Below, one piece after another: positions 23,951 through 34,855 of a stretch of 64,000 nucleotides of DNA. Below the pieces are notes generated by a model. It was not told the origin of the DNA, made no database searches, and worked only from the letters and a program-made list of their open reading frames with translations. This stretch comes from Entonaema liquescens. Taxonomy: Eukaryota > Ascomycota > Sordariomycetes > Xylariales > Xylariaceae. The translations under genes and the position numbers were made by a program. The stretch spans positions 1,488,001 through 1,552,000 of the forward strand of contig CADCSX010000009.1 in assembly GCA_902805475.1 (NCBI GenBank). The letters run 5' to 3'. Each line of letters opens with the position of its first letter. Positions within the stretch are counted from its first letter, which is position 1.

Positions 23951-25393
23951 TCATACTCGTGTTATCCCAACTTCAACAGCATTCTCATCGCGCTTTTTAT
24001 CCAGCTCATTGAACTTCTTAACTACCTGTAAGGTAGCGTAGTAACTAAATGGTAGCGCAATAAACCATAGCGCAAGGTTTATACTAGCCGTAGCAATGAG
24101 GGCCGTCGGAACGGCCTGGATGCCGAATCCTAAGGCAACACCGGCGGTCTCGATCCCCCTAAGCAAAGAGCTATATCTAATCTGATCGCCTGGAGAATCT
24201 GATAGATTGCTAATACACCAATATATGTAATTCTCGACCATTCCGGCGCTAATGCGTTCAAACATGTAAACGCCGAATCCTCGGCCGAACTCAGCTTGGT
24301 TACCCCAGTCCAAGACGGGAAGTGTGTGTCGATATTCGTTCTGAACATACACTGCCCAGATCCACGTAGCGCTATTAAGAACTGCGATTAGGACGTATGT
24401 AGTGATAGCACGAGTCTGCCTCTTCTTAGCCCAGCGAATGTCGACCAGAGCGCCGCCTAGCCAAGTAGCGAGCGTGCCAACTATAGCAGACATGAAACTG
24501 CCAAGGGCTCTCGACCGAACCGTAAAGTATGTCGCTAGATAAGTACCCGGATACGCTTGGGTCCAACCAAAGTACCAGAAAAGGGGCGTCAAAAGTAAAA
24601 TCGACTTGCTCCTTATCAACCTCCACATCTCCCGATGCTCAGCACGCCAATGAAGTCCCCTAGGTGCTTCAATACGAGTCCCATCATCTCGCTGTACTTT
24701 CTCGGGGTTTGAAAGGAGAAGAGCAAAGACACACCCAAGACATTGGATAGCGATAAAAGCCAGATATGTTTGATATCCCACTTGTCCCCGATGGTTAACA
24801 TTGACGTTCAGAGCCAATGAAATAGCGCCTCCGATAACATTCCCGAAGTTTCGGAACGTAAACCAAGTCGCGATATAGCGACCTCTCTTATGATTCTCGG
24901 GGTATCCCGTACAAATTGCTCCTTCTACACTCCAGAAAAAACCCGATCCGAGGCCACAAGCGACGGCGCCGACGTATACGAGCCATACGACGCCCCACCT
25001 GTTGTTCGCGTAGAGCCCTGCCGCGTATACGGGGTATCCGAGGGTTCCCATGGATAAAGTCCAGCGAAACCCGATCAGATTCGTTAGCCACGGACCGCTA
25101 AAACAGGTTATGGTCATGAAGGCGTAGAGTATCGCGTTGGCGGCGTTGACGAGGTCCGGGCTCTGAGATCCGCCTACGCCGAGGCCGTTCATGGCACTCC
25201 AGATCCCGGGGGCGGAGAAGGCGCATATTCCCACGACGAGGATCTGGAATAAAGTGCTTCTGAAGAATGGGATTTTATTTGGTTTTGAGGGGGCGTTCTC
25301 CTCGTTTACGACTGCAATGGACGTTGGCGTAGCTATGCCGACGCCGCCCTTGGCGGTGATTGACCCCCCGGACATTGCAATTGGTGTTGACAA
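23951..25393 (-). CDS. UNC93-like major facilitator superfamily transporter
   Basis: A single exon encodes 480 aa with about eleven or twelve hydrophobic segments. It resembles the fungal UNC-93-like (DUF895) group of the MFS: an N-terminal FQILVVGICAFSAPGIWSAMNGLG segment, the loop after helix 2-3, the FFWSVEGAI motif, a long central loop (NPEKVQRDDGTRIEAPRG) and a C-terminal half with GWTQAYPGTYLATYFTVRSR. These proteins are membrane transporters or transporter-like regulators with mostly unknown substrates. The start at 25393 is the first ATG after a stop and precedes a Ser/Gly/Thr-rich tail. It shares a 580-bp divergent promoter with the TauD-like dioxygenase, which suggests coordinated expression. 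Confidence 0.88.
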   Translation of the reverse strand: MSTPIAMSGGSITAKGGVGIATPTSIAVVNEENAPSKPNKIPFFRSTLFQILVVGICAFSAPGIWSAMNGLGVGGSQSPDLVNAANAILYAFMTITCFSGPWLTNLIGFRWTLSMGTLGYPVYAAGLYANNRWGVVWLVYVGAVACGLGSGFFWSVEGAICTGYPENHKRGRYIATWFTFRNFGNVIGGAISLALNVNVNHRGQVGYQTYLAFIAIQCLGCVFALLLSNPEKVQRDDGTRIEAPRGLHWRAEHREMWRLIRSKSILLLTPLFWYFGWTQAYPGTYLATYFTVRSRALGSFMSAIVGTLATWLGGALVDIRWAKKRQTRAITTYVLIAVLNSATWIWAVYVQNEYRHTLPVLDWGNQAEFGRGFGVYMFERISAGMVENYIYWCISNLSDSPGDQIRYSSLLRGIETAGVALGFGIQAVPTALIATASINLALWFIALPFSYYATLQVVKKFNELDKKRDENAVEVGITRV

Positions 25394-25973
25394 AAACTGA
25401 GTGAAGCAAAATTCTACAGTTTAAACAGTTAGAAATACTGAGGTCGAGATATAAGCGTGTGAGTAAAGTTATATAAATAAATCTTAAGCTAATACTACCT
25501 AATTCTTATTACCTTATGGTCGGAGATAACTAACTCAACGATAACCCTCGCTCCAAATATTTCCCTATTGAGCTATCACAAAATATACGCGAGACTCTAT
25601 ACCTCTGACGTGCTCGGTAATGATAGCTGGGCAGGGTATGTGGCGTATGTTGTGTTAGCCCCTAAATAGACAATGTGCTTCTCCCATGTGCTCGACGTCT
25701 AGTAGAAGTTCCAATGAGGCGCGGGGTTATCGGTATTGATGGTTCACAATGTCACCTTAAAGTTAAAGCTGCATGGTTTCATTGCTCCCTAAGCAATGAC
25801 GTGATTTTAGTCTAGAAATCGAGGGGACATGGGGGTTATGCAGGATATGGAATGATATACGATACTATCAGCAGCAACATCGGCCGAATAAAACCTACTA
25901 TTATCGTAGAATAGTAACTCTTGAAGCTGGGTATTACATCTGAATATACTCTGCGTAACGTTGAATATTAATC
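25394..25973. promoter_or_regulatory. Divergent promoter of the UNC93-like and TauD-like genes
   Basis: This 580-bp region lies between two diverging starts. It contains a CGGCCG palindrome at 25881-25886, the kind of CGG/CCG pair bound by Zn2Cys6 regulators, but a single hexamer is weak evidence. No coding sequence is visible. Confidence 0.5.
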
Positions 25974-27342
25974 ATGGCTACCACACTAGAGCAAGCGACG
26001 ACACGGCCATTTAAGTCGGAAAATATAACTTCTCCCTTACTGGCCTTCGAGCAATTCGATCTCCCATCAAGCAATCAACGCGTGCTCGGACCGCCCCATC
26101 CGGAGGGCACTGTGACACCGCTCGCCCTACGGCCGTCGAGTCCTAACAACGCCGAACCTGATCTTGACACTGTTATTGAAACAGTGAAATACCTCCAAGC
26201 ACAAGGGGGCATACTAAGTAAGAAGTTGGCTGTTCATGGAACTCTGCTGTTTAGGGGTCTACCAATTCATGATGCGAATGAGTTTAGCAGATTTGCTCAT
26301 GCTTTTGGTTATAAGCCACGGTATGTATGAACAGTCGTTGCATCTTCGGTTTAAAAGTACTTCAGTTATGCTGGTATTATTTATAAGAACTAACGCCTTC
26401 TCAGTATGTCCTACCAACACTCACTCCAATCATCATCCCACTCTTACCTCCAAGGGGAGGATGATTCTAGAGCTAGGGCTCGGCCGTACAAAACACTAAT
26501 AAAGTGCAGATGAGATCATTGGAATCGTAGTAGATAGGCCCTTACTTGCTCCCAACGTAGCCCCAGCCAACGAGTCACCCAAGGAAGTCCTAATCTACAA
26601 CCACAATGAATCACCCCAAGTGCCCCACGCCCCGGAGTACATATTCTTCTACGGCCATAAAGTCCCGGAGAAGGGCGGGGAAACCCCCATATCCTCGTCC
26701 TTAGAACTCTTCCACCGCGCGCAGCAAGAAATCCCCGAGTTCATCAACCAGCTTGCCGAAAAGGGCATCCTCAGCAAAGTGACGTATAAGACGGACAAGC
26801 AATACGCCGGTGGGTCGACGCTAAAGCAAGCTTTTGGGAAGGAGATCCAGGACGGAGACGACGAGGCAACCAAGCGGGCCAAGATCGAAGCGCAGATCGC
26901 ACGGTACGGCCGGGACAAGTACACCACGTGGGAGTGGACCGACGACGGCGTCGTCCTGACCCACCGGCTGCCCGCCATCCGCACGCAGCCGGGCACGGAT
27001 CTGCCGACGCTGTTCACGGGGCTAGCGGCGTACTACAAGAACACGCGCGTCAACCATGTTTCCGGGCGGAATGTCACGCAGCAGCTGTTCGGGGACGGGA
27101 CGCCTATCCCCGAGGAGTACCTGGCTACGCTGGCGCGGATCACGGACGAGATCCGCGTGCTGCATAAGTGGCAGCGGGGCGATGTCCTGGTGTATGATAA
27201 TATTATAGCGCAGCATGGGCGGGAGCCCTGGCAGGGCGAGCAGTCGGATCGCGTGGTTATGGCTAGTTTGTTTGATGGCCAAGTTCCTGGTGCTTATATC
27301 TCGGAGGACTGGGCACAGGTTGTTCAGGCTCTTGAGGGGTAA
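25974..27342 (+). CDS. TauD/TfdA-family 2-oxoglutarate dioxygenase with awkward intron
   Basis: Exon 1 is 25974-26320. Exon 2 starts at about 26505 and ends at 27342; this model gives 394 aa. The family oxidises taurine, sulphonates, aryloxyacids or other small substrates using Fe(II) and 2-oxoglutarate. The core shows VLIYNHNES (His and Glu as an HxE facial-triad variant, also known in clavaminate synthase), FFYGHKVPEKGGETP, and a distal IIAQHGREPW supplying the second His and the 2OG-binding Arg. The junction is odd. The family sequence KPHEIIG needs the exon to end CCAC, but the DNA reads CCACG before GTATGT, so splicing to the obvious CAG at 26507-26509 gives a stop. Splicing to AAAG at 26501-26504 restores the frame with KPRADEIIG. 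This could be a one-base change at the donor, a non-canonical splice or a sequence error. Confidence 0.82.
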
Positions 27343-27919
27343 TTGTGTTATATGGATTATTAGCGTAGCTTATGAATGCTGAGAAGATGTACTGTATCTT
27401 GTCTCCTCATATTCCTGAACTGGTATGGTGATTGTGATAGGCGCGTAGTCTGTGCTCTGTTAATATTTAGTTGGGAAGTTTGGTTCTAGGTAGTTGTGTA
27501 GAAGGCCCCAAGTAGGATTTTCACACCCCTATTTTCTATATCATAAAAACCAACTCGACAAAAAGGCGGGAAACTAAAATATATTGAACATTGACCGCTA
27601 TAGTAATTAGGAGGAGATGACAGGAAATATATCGTTGCTCGTATCCGATGTATCACTTTCAAGTCTGAGATGATCCGTATACTCTAACAAATATAAAAGA
27701 ACAACACCATCTCCACCTGATTAAATGAGAATATAGACTCAAGATGACAGTGGATATTATATCGATGCATATACGCCATAATAGCAGGTCCCCAGCGTGA
27801 AATATACCCTTTAGGAACCATGAGCCTCGGCGACGGTGGGGAATTTCGGTGAGGCGTTGGGGGAAGAGTGCGCCAGCTCAAGGCCAACGCTGGGAACATC
27901 CAATTCAGACGAACCAACC
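27343..27919. other. Convergent intergenic region
   Basis: This lies between the ends of the TauD-like gene (plus) and the Clr5-ankyrin gene (minus). It is AT-rich, with no gene or repeat recognised. Confidence 0.5.
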
Positions 27920-30900
27920 TTACTCAGACCCTTCGATCACAGGCATAATTCCACTTGAAACGGCGAGTTCTCGGACTAGGTCAGCGCATGCACCGTGTGT
28001 GGTCCCTTGTGCAAGCTGTATTGCCCTATGACATTGTTCTATTGGAAAACCAATGCCGCCATTTGCATTCCAAAGGAATTGTATCATGTCAAGTCTACCA
28101 TGCTCAGCCGCTGCTTCGATCGGTGACCGTCCATTAATTGTCGATGGGGGAGCAGACATGTCTACGCAGTAATCTAGTAACAATGCAGCAACGTTGCAAT
28201 TCCCGCCCATGGCCGCGCATTGTAGCGCTGTTCCGCCATGGCAACTCGCTGGATCACCATTGCCGTCAGCGCCATTGTCGAGAAGGAGCTGAACTAGACT
28301 AAGACTGCCTGTCTCCGCAGCAGCTTGAAGAGGAGTTCTTCTGATTCCTAGAATGGCTTCTGCATTGACTTTAGCGCCGCGGCCTATTATGAACTGTACC
28401 AGAGATTTATTCTTCTTCTCGATTGCTACTAACAGTGGCGTTAGAGGTTTGCGGCGATCTTTTTTATCGCAATCAATCCATACAACCCCATTGACATCAC
28501 ATCCTGCATCAAGGAACCGACTGGTCAGGGGGAAGTTCAGTGAACAACTCTCAGCTTCCTTCATAATAGCCATCCCGAGAGGAGTACACTGCACAATAGA
28601 ATGTTCAAAGTACTCTGCAGACCTAAAATCAACCGCTTTGCAGTTAATAAATAGGTCCAAGCATTCAATACTAAGAAGATTCATTTCAATGCTAATAACG
28701 AGGACCCTCGTCCCAAAACATGAGACGCAGACCTTTGCTGATGAAGCATGCTGAAGTAAGATACGTAGCATATCGATATCAAAGCCAGTAGCGGAAATTG
28801 TATCACCAAGATCGACTCGGAATATATCTGCTCCTAGTTCCAGTAAACGACGAAGCATCTTATAGTCACGTCTTTCAACTGCGATTGGTAAACCCTGATT
28901 TAGGGACGCTCTGTCGAGCATGCCAGACCGAGAAAGGGAATCGAGCATGTCCATATTTCCTGACCGTAGTTCTTCTGTGAATAAATCGCATCGGTGGAAG
29001 TAGTTTATCGCTAAGTCTGGACAGGCAGAAACCAAACTAGAAAACAGCGGCTTGTTATCGTACGCTCGAATGAGAAGGCAGTCAAGGGCATTACCGCTGC
29101 CATCGTCTAGACTAGCCCCGGCGTCGAGTAAGAGTTGTATAGCATTTCCAGGTATTTTATTACTACCCATACGTTTGAATACAGACGATATGTCCCTGCT
29201 GTGGAAGTTAGGATAGAGGTGCATTAACCTTTTCATGTACTCGACGTTGCCTACACTAGCAGCGGTACCAAGCACCGTAGAAAACCTGGGCCGATCGCCA
29301 TGTATATATTCGTCAAGGTGCTCCAGGGCGCCCCTATTTTCGAGTTCCCTCACAAGAGCATAATCTCTTACATCTATCACTACGGATAGTAGTATTCTCA
29401 AATATTGTCTGAAGGTAGGATACATGCTAGGATTCTAAGTAAGAACAAAGTCGACAAGTTTGTCATTACCACCTTGGATGGCTGCAGTGAGTACTGCGGC
29501 AGAATCATTCGCATATTGAAAAAATGCGCGCACAAGTTGGATGTAGCCTCGTTCGGCGCCCTGGCAAATTGCATCATTTACTGTATCTGAGTAACGATCC
29601 AAACATTGCCCGCAGTTGGCCCGCCTACAATCGTCGAATAGAATCTTGGTGACTGCTTTTTTGGCCTCTTCATCCGTAAGATTTTCTACAATCAAACTTA
29701 ACCCATAGAAATCGGATATAAATTCAGAATGATCCGCTGGTTTCAACTCACGCAAGAGCTTCTTAGCAAGGTCCATTGGAACAAACCGCCGGAAAGCCCG
29801 GGAAACGAGCGATGCGCATACTTTTGCTCCTGCTTGTATCAAAGCATCTACAGTGTCCAGCCAGTCCTGCGTGAAAGCACTGTGACAACGCTCTCTATCA
29901 TTATCTGAGGTGATCCCATTAATTAGACACCCTAGGGCCCCTCTTGTATCATAACACCTCATCTTGCTGAGCCGCTTTGAATATGTTCGGTTTGTATTAG
30001 CTTTGAATCGGAGCAGCTCACGAATTGCTCGTAGTTCTTGAAGCTCGGCTAGTCGCTCAAGCGGTGTATACTTCTTGCCATCAACTAAGCAGCATATTTC
30101 GTTGACATCTATCAAGTCTGTTTCGAGGATGAGTCTGATTGCCGTCTGATCCCCGGATTCTAACCCTAAACGGAATAAATTTTCCGCAATAGCCTTTGTG
30201 ACATGGTTTGGCTTATCTTGGAATAGGCGCGGTAACAATTTGATAATATTGCTATTGTCCTTGAAGAATTTTGGTATCACTTCGAGCGGTATGCCGTTCA
30301 TACCACTCAATCCATTCGCAACTGAGTATAGAAGTATCCGGTATATCTCAATCTCGGAACTATTTTGTGACAGGTCGGCTACTTTATTATTTCCATGACG
30401 CCGCTGGGTTTTGGGGAGAATTGTATCCAAAGTCTGGAAGGTAAGTCTAGCATTGGCCAGGTTCTGATCGGCAGATTTCCCATTGGCATTTGTCATAGCA
30501 GTAACGGCCTCAAAGAGGAACGTCATAACCCGGTTCTCAGCTTGAGATAGTAATCGGCAGCCCTCTTCCGAGGACGGGGAGTGCATGAAATGAAGGTATT
30601 TTGACAGTAAGTCGCATTCAAACATTTCGAAGGGTAAATTGTCCAAGAATATTGACCAGAAAGAAATCTGAGCCACACTATTCCATTGTAATTCCGCATT
30701 TTCTAACACTGGGGCCGAATCCGTGATATCTATATCAGGTTGAAAACTCATTAATGACTGCGGGACATGGTCTCCAAAGCCCATAGTCGATGGGAGTCTT
30801 TGCTCCTCGAGATTCGTGGCATGGGGTGATGATAAGCCAAGAGGAGTATCCGGGAGTATCACGGAGTCAATAATACCGGGGTACAAAGCAACTTGATCAG

Positions 30901-31500
30901 AGCCGTCCTCAACTTGAATCTCTTGCACGGCGAACTCAAGGATTTCATTGACATGGAGAGGTTGTAAGGGGGGAGGGACGTCTTCACTCGCCGCAACTAC
31001 ATATGGGATCCAGTTGCCGTCGGGATCCAGGACTTCGATGGCGGCGCTTCCATCGGCATTACTTTCTGTTTGCTGTGAGTCTTCTTCGACTCGCCGCCGC
31101 TTCGAAGGACGCTCCGCATCCCCTTTGAAGTAGCGTTTAGCTCGGTGGATTCTTTCTGCTGGAACAGGGTGGCCTGCAATCACCACCCTGGCTTGGATAT
31201 TTTGAGAATATAGGTCGTTAATCTTTGGTAAGATTACTTCCCATTCATCTTTCTTTAGATTCTTGCGAGCTTTCCAAACTCGTAGCTGGGCTTCGAATTG
31301 CGATAGACTGCATATGAATGGTTAGGTAAGGTAGAAGAGCACCATGGGCGGTAGCCTTACGTAGCAACGAATCCATGGTCTTTTTCCATGGTCTGAACTA
31401 GTTCTTCCATAGAAATATCAGAAGTAAGGTAATGGCTTAGAATAGTCTCCTTGTGGAGCCCCCAATTCTCCGGGGGAATTTTGCGCGCTTTGCTAGTCAT
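27920..31500 (-). CDS. Clr5-domain ankyrin-repeat protein, interrupted by one in-frame TAG
   Basis: Exons 31500-31361 and 31307-27920 give 1176 codons including the terminal stop. The first about 85 residues match a Clr5 domain: NWGLHKETILSHYL, MEELVQTMEKDHGFVAT, then across the intron LSQFEAQLRVWKARKNLKK. Clr5 domains are fungus-specific and appear in a fission-yeast silencing factor and many ankyrin proteins. A basic KRRR segment (possible nuclear signal) and a linker follow. The C-terminal 500 residues contain ankyrin repeats (TPLQAAAETGSLSLVQLLLDNGAD; TALQCAAMGGNCNVAALLLD; SPIEAAAEHGRLDMIQFLW). At 29435-29437 a TAG splits the frame: it reads FVLT-stop-NPSMY, and the frame is otherwise open on both sides. 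No intron of normal size removes it. A single substitution, for example from TTG, would explain it. It could be a recent pseudogene, an allele or a sequence error. Confidence 0.85.
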
Positions 31501-32490
31501 TTTTTCTATAGATTATAGGCAGCAAGACAGTGGGTTTCCATGGCTCGGAAGGGAGACAGAATGCAAGGTTAGTCTAATCAATAACGGCGGGATAGGAGTA
31601 GGGAATATGAAGTTGAGTATCATCTTATGTTCATCGGCAGACTACGCAAGTATATATGCTGTCGAGATAGGTAGATACTTGACTGATAAAACCAAACCGG
31701 GCAGGCTCTCAAGCCTGCCGCCTACGGTTTCGTCAGGTAAGAAGCCATGATATTCTAGGTTTTGTCGCCCAGGTTTCGCCAGCGGTATGTACCTGGGTAG
31801 ATAGTGCCGCTCGCGTGTCTCTCATCTCCAATCATATAAAACACGCCCTATATCACAACAGCAGGCTCTAAGGACACCCGGCATACCCTTATGACAATTA
31901 GCCAAGAGCATAGCTGAGGTGTGGCAGGACAAGGAGGAACAGACACACTCTACTTCGCTTTAGCTTGTATGTCTTAGGTTTTCACGTCACCTTTTTCGTC
32001 TGGGTAATAAGTACCTAGCAACAGCCGCTCTAGTAGAAAATGAATAAGTAACAAAAAAGGTCGATAAATAGTCTATCGGTGCGTTACATGAAGAAGCACT
32101 CCATGATACCTAAGCACATAGGACGAAGAAGAAGAAATATAATAAACTATATTAATCTGACCTAAAATGGAATGAGAATGCAAACGAGGCTACCTGCTAG
32201 CAAGACACCTCGTCAAGGGTCATCATAACATAATGGATCTCAATGTAACATGAAATTTCGAGACAATGTTGAATTGAAGATAGCCATGAAGGCAATTTAA
32301 CCGGCCCTTTATCCGCGAACCAACACTGGTCAATGAGCCGCATGACACCCAAGCTGTCAAGGACACATTGGGTGTCCTGGCGCTTCATTTATGAGCCATG
32401 ATTTTGAACCGTAAATTGAGTTATCCGGCCATAATCTTGGAGCAAGCAGCAAAAACATAACATGTAACTCTTCCTTGGCATTCGCCCCCA
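31501..32490. other. Divergent intergenic region
   Basis: This separates the starts of the Clr5-ankyrin gene and the GT25-like gene. No gene is recognised; the short frames lack family resemblance. Confidence 0.5.
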
Positions 32491-33830
32491 ATGCCGCCCT
32501 ACCGCAGAGCCATCACGGCCGTTTGTGTTTTTGCCCCTCTTCTCTACATCTACTGGCGGACATTTCTGGTTCCTAACACACCGAAGGGCTTTACGAATTG
32601 GAACCTTGCAAATAAAGATGAAGCGTTTAATAATACACTTGGTGTAAGATCTCAATTCTCATCTCGTAAATCTTCCCCGTCTGTTAAAACCAGATCTAAC
32701 GAAGCTTAAAGTTCTCAAAGATATTCGTCATCAACCTGCCGTCGCGAAAAGATCGCCGAGATGCCATGAGCTTAGCAGGTGCCGTCAGCAACATCAGCTT
32801 CACATGGATTGACGGCATTTCGGGCGACCAAATATCAGGCCGTGATGTGCCGGTTCGTAGGGGAGTGCACTCGTCGTCCGGGGCGAAAGGGTCTTGGAGG
32901 TCGCATATGAACGCACTCCAATCAGTTGTGAGAGAGAATTTAACAAGTGCTCTCATTTTAGAGGACGATATAGACTGGGATATACGCCTAAAGTCCCAAC
33001 TTCGAACTTTTGCTTTGGCATCGAGGACGTGGCTAAGAGAATCTAAGTCTGATAGACAGCGGACTGAGTTGCTTGACTTTGTTCCGCCCTCGACGCTGGG
33101 AAAGAGAGGCGACACAAACGCAGCAACACACAACTCCAACCAAAATGCAATAAAACTAGCCCCTGAAGCGAGCGGGGAGAGCGAAGTTTATCAAACTATA
33201 TATGGTGATGATTGGGATGTTTTATGGCTGGGCCACTGCGGTGCTAGTTTCCCCAGCGGCAAATCTCTCATTTCACCCCTGAGAGTCGAAATCCCAGGGG
33301 ATGAGACCGTCCCGGCCCCAAAACACCTCAAGCCCCATCCCTTTGCCTTGAACGACGAGCTCGGCGAACTCTACCCACCGCACACCCGCGTCGTCCACGC
33401 GTCTAGCGGAAACGTCTGCACGCTCGCCTACGCCGTCAGCCACCGAGGAGCCCGCCAGCTTCTATCGCAATTCGACGGCCACTACGACGCCCAGTGGGAC
33501 TTGATGCTGCAGAAATGGTGCGAGGGGAAGTACGCTGTCGACGACAAGTCACGTCCGGATATAAGAGTGAATGAAGATGACAAGGGTACTCGCGAACACG
33601 GAGGAAACGTGCCGGTATGCCTCACGGTCCAGCCGCCCCTATTCAGCCACCACTATGCGAAAGGCGGCGCTTCTAATATCCAAGGCCAAGGCGGTGGTTA
33701 CGCAAAGCGAACAGGATCGCCGTATATAAGACTAAGCGTACGGCTAAACATCGACCGCTTAGTTACTGGTGCGCGGGAGAGCGAGTTAGTAGACCAATTA
33801 CCCGACGATGGAGATACCATATGGAAATAG
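32491..33830 (+). CDS. Glycosyltransferase family 25-like type II membrane protein
   Basis: Exons 32491-32643 and 32712-33830 give 423 aa. An N-terminal hydrophobic stretch (AVCVFAPLLYIYW) forms a signal anchor, so a Golgi/ER lumen location is expected. The catalytic part begins IFVINLPSRKDRRDAM, the GT25 hallmark, followed by TWIDGISG, then LILEDDIDWD with the acidic metal-binding motif. Farther on come DWDVLWLGHCG and YAVSHRGARQLL, then a conserved terminal LFSHHYAKG region. GT25 enzymes transfer galactose or other sugars; the acceptor here is not known. The intron uses donor GTAAGA and ends in AAG at 32709-32711. The joined reading TLG-FSK-IFVINL fits the family better than the downstream alternative. 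The start is the first ATG of the anchor-bearing frame. Confidence 0.87.
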
Positions 33831-33985
33831 ATGAGATGCTATGGAGTTAATAATCATTTTGTGCTCAGTTCAGTTCTGCTAGTAGCCTCTCAATACACCA
33901 CTAACCTTGAAAAGGACCAAAGTAAAAACAAAAAAAAAAAAAGGTGAATGAAGTAACTCCAGAGTAGCTTACAATCTCATATATA
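33831..33985. other. 3' flank of the GT25-like gene
   Basis: This short spacer contains an A-rich run (about 33926-33942) between the GT25-like gene and the tRNA. Confidence 0.4.
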
Positions 33986-34057
33986 TGCCCACACCTGGAA
34001 TCGAACCAGGGATCTCCGCATTACTAGTGCGACGCAGTACCATTGTGCCATGCGGGC
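33986..34057 (-). tRNA. tRNA-Thr, anticodon AGU
   Basis: The minus strand folds as a 72-nt cloverleaf: acceptor GCCCGCA paired with TGTGGGC (one G-U), a three-pair D-stem GCA/TGC, anticodon stem TCGCA/TGCGG around loop CTAGTAA (anticodon AGT), variable AGATC, and T-arm CCTGG-TTCGATT-CCAGG. The discriminator base is A; CCA is not encoded. A34 would be read as inosine, decoding ACU, ACC and ACA. There is no intron. Confidence 0.93.
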
Positions 34058-34855
34058 GTTCAGTTTCTCTCTAGTCATAGTATCCCGACGAGATGAAAAC
34101 GCCATAGTCTAATGAGTTTATATTTTTGTATCGAATTGTCTCGTTTCGACATCGAATACGAGAATACTAGAAGTGGAAACCACAGGCTTAGTGTGGTAAG
34201 CGCGTATTATCTCTTACCATCGGCCAATTAGCGAATCTATCATTTGAGCCTCTCCGCGGGTCTGGAAAGGGATGACCAATAAGGCGCGTCTGACTGTTGA
34301 ACGATGCGTATTGTATATCTAGGGTATGGCTGTCTCAAGCGAAGCCGAGTGGGGAATACTTTTACTCGTTTTCATTACAATATAGAAAATGCTAGCTTCG
34401 GGGTCCAGCTAGGTTCTATTTCATAATTTAGCAAGAAAGCCTTATAGGATAAACTCCTATTAATACGACCCATTGAGATACTCCGGCCCCAAGCAAAGAC
34501 TCATGAAGACATACACGCAAACCACAATAAAGGACTAATGAACATCTCTCATGACCTATGTATATGTATCGTGTCTATTTAGCATCATGCTCTAGGGTCG
34601 GATTATACGAATGCGAACCCCTCATTCTATCTATCATGCCATTCCCCTGTCCGTCTATATGAAAACGCCTGTACGAGACACGTTGATGCGTCGTCGATTA
34701 TAATGCCAATTTCCCAAGCATCTCAAAAAGTCTATCAAATGACCGTGCCTCCGAGGGGCCAAGTCCGCGAATTTTAATGAAAGCCACTGGTCGCATAGAC
34801 TGATGTACGTAAAATAATTCATCGAAAGCGCCACCGTAATCGTGATGGCCGCCCC
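34058..34855. other. Intergenic region between tRNA-Thr and New1-like gene
   Basis: This contains the upstream flank of the tRNA and the 3' end of the minus-strand ABCF gene. No further gene is seen. Confidence 0.45.

Noticed and set aside
34058..34200. Search for a second tRNA next to tRNA-Thr
   Set aside because: No second T-arm plus acceptor stem was found.
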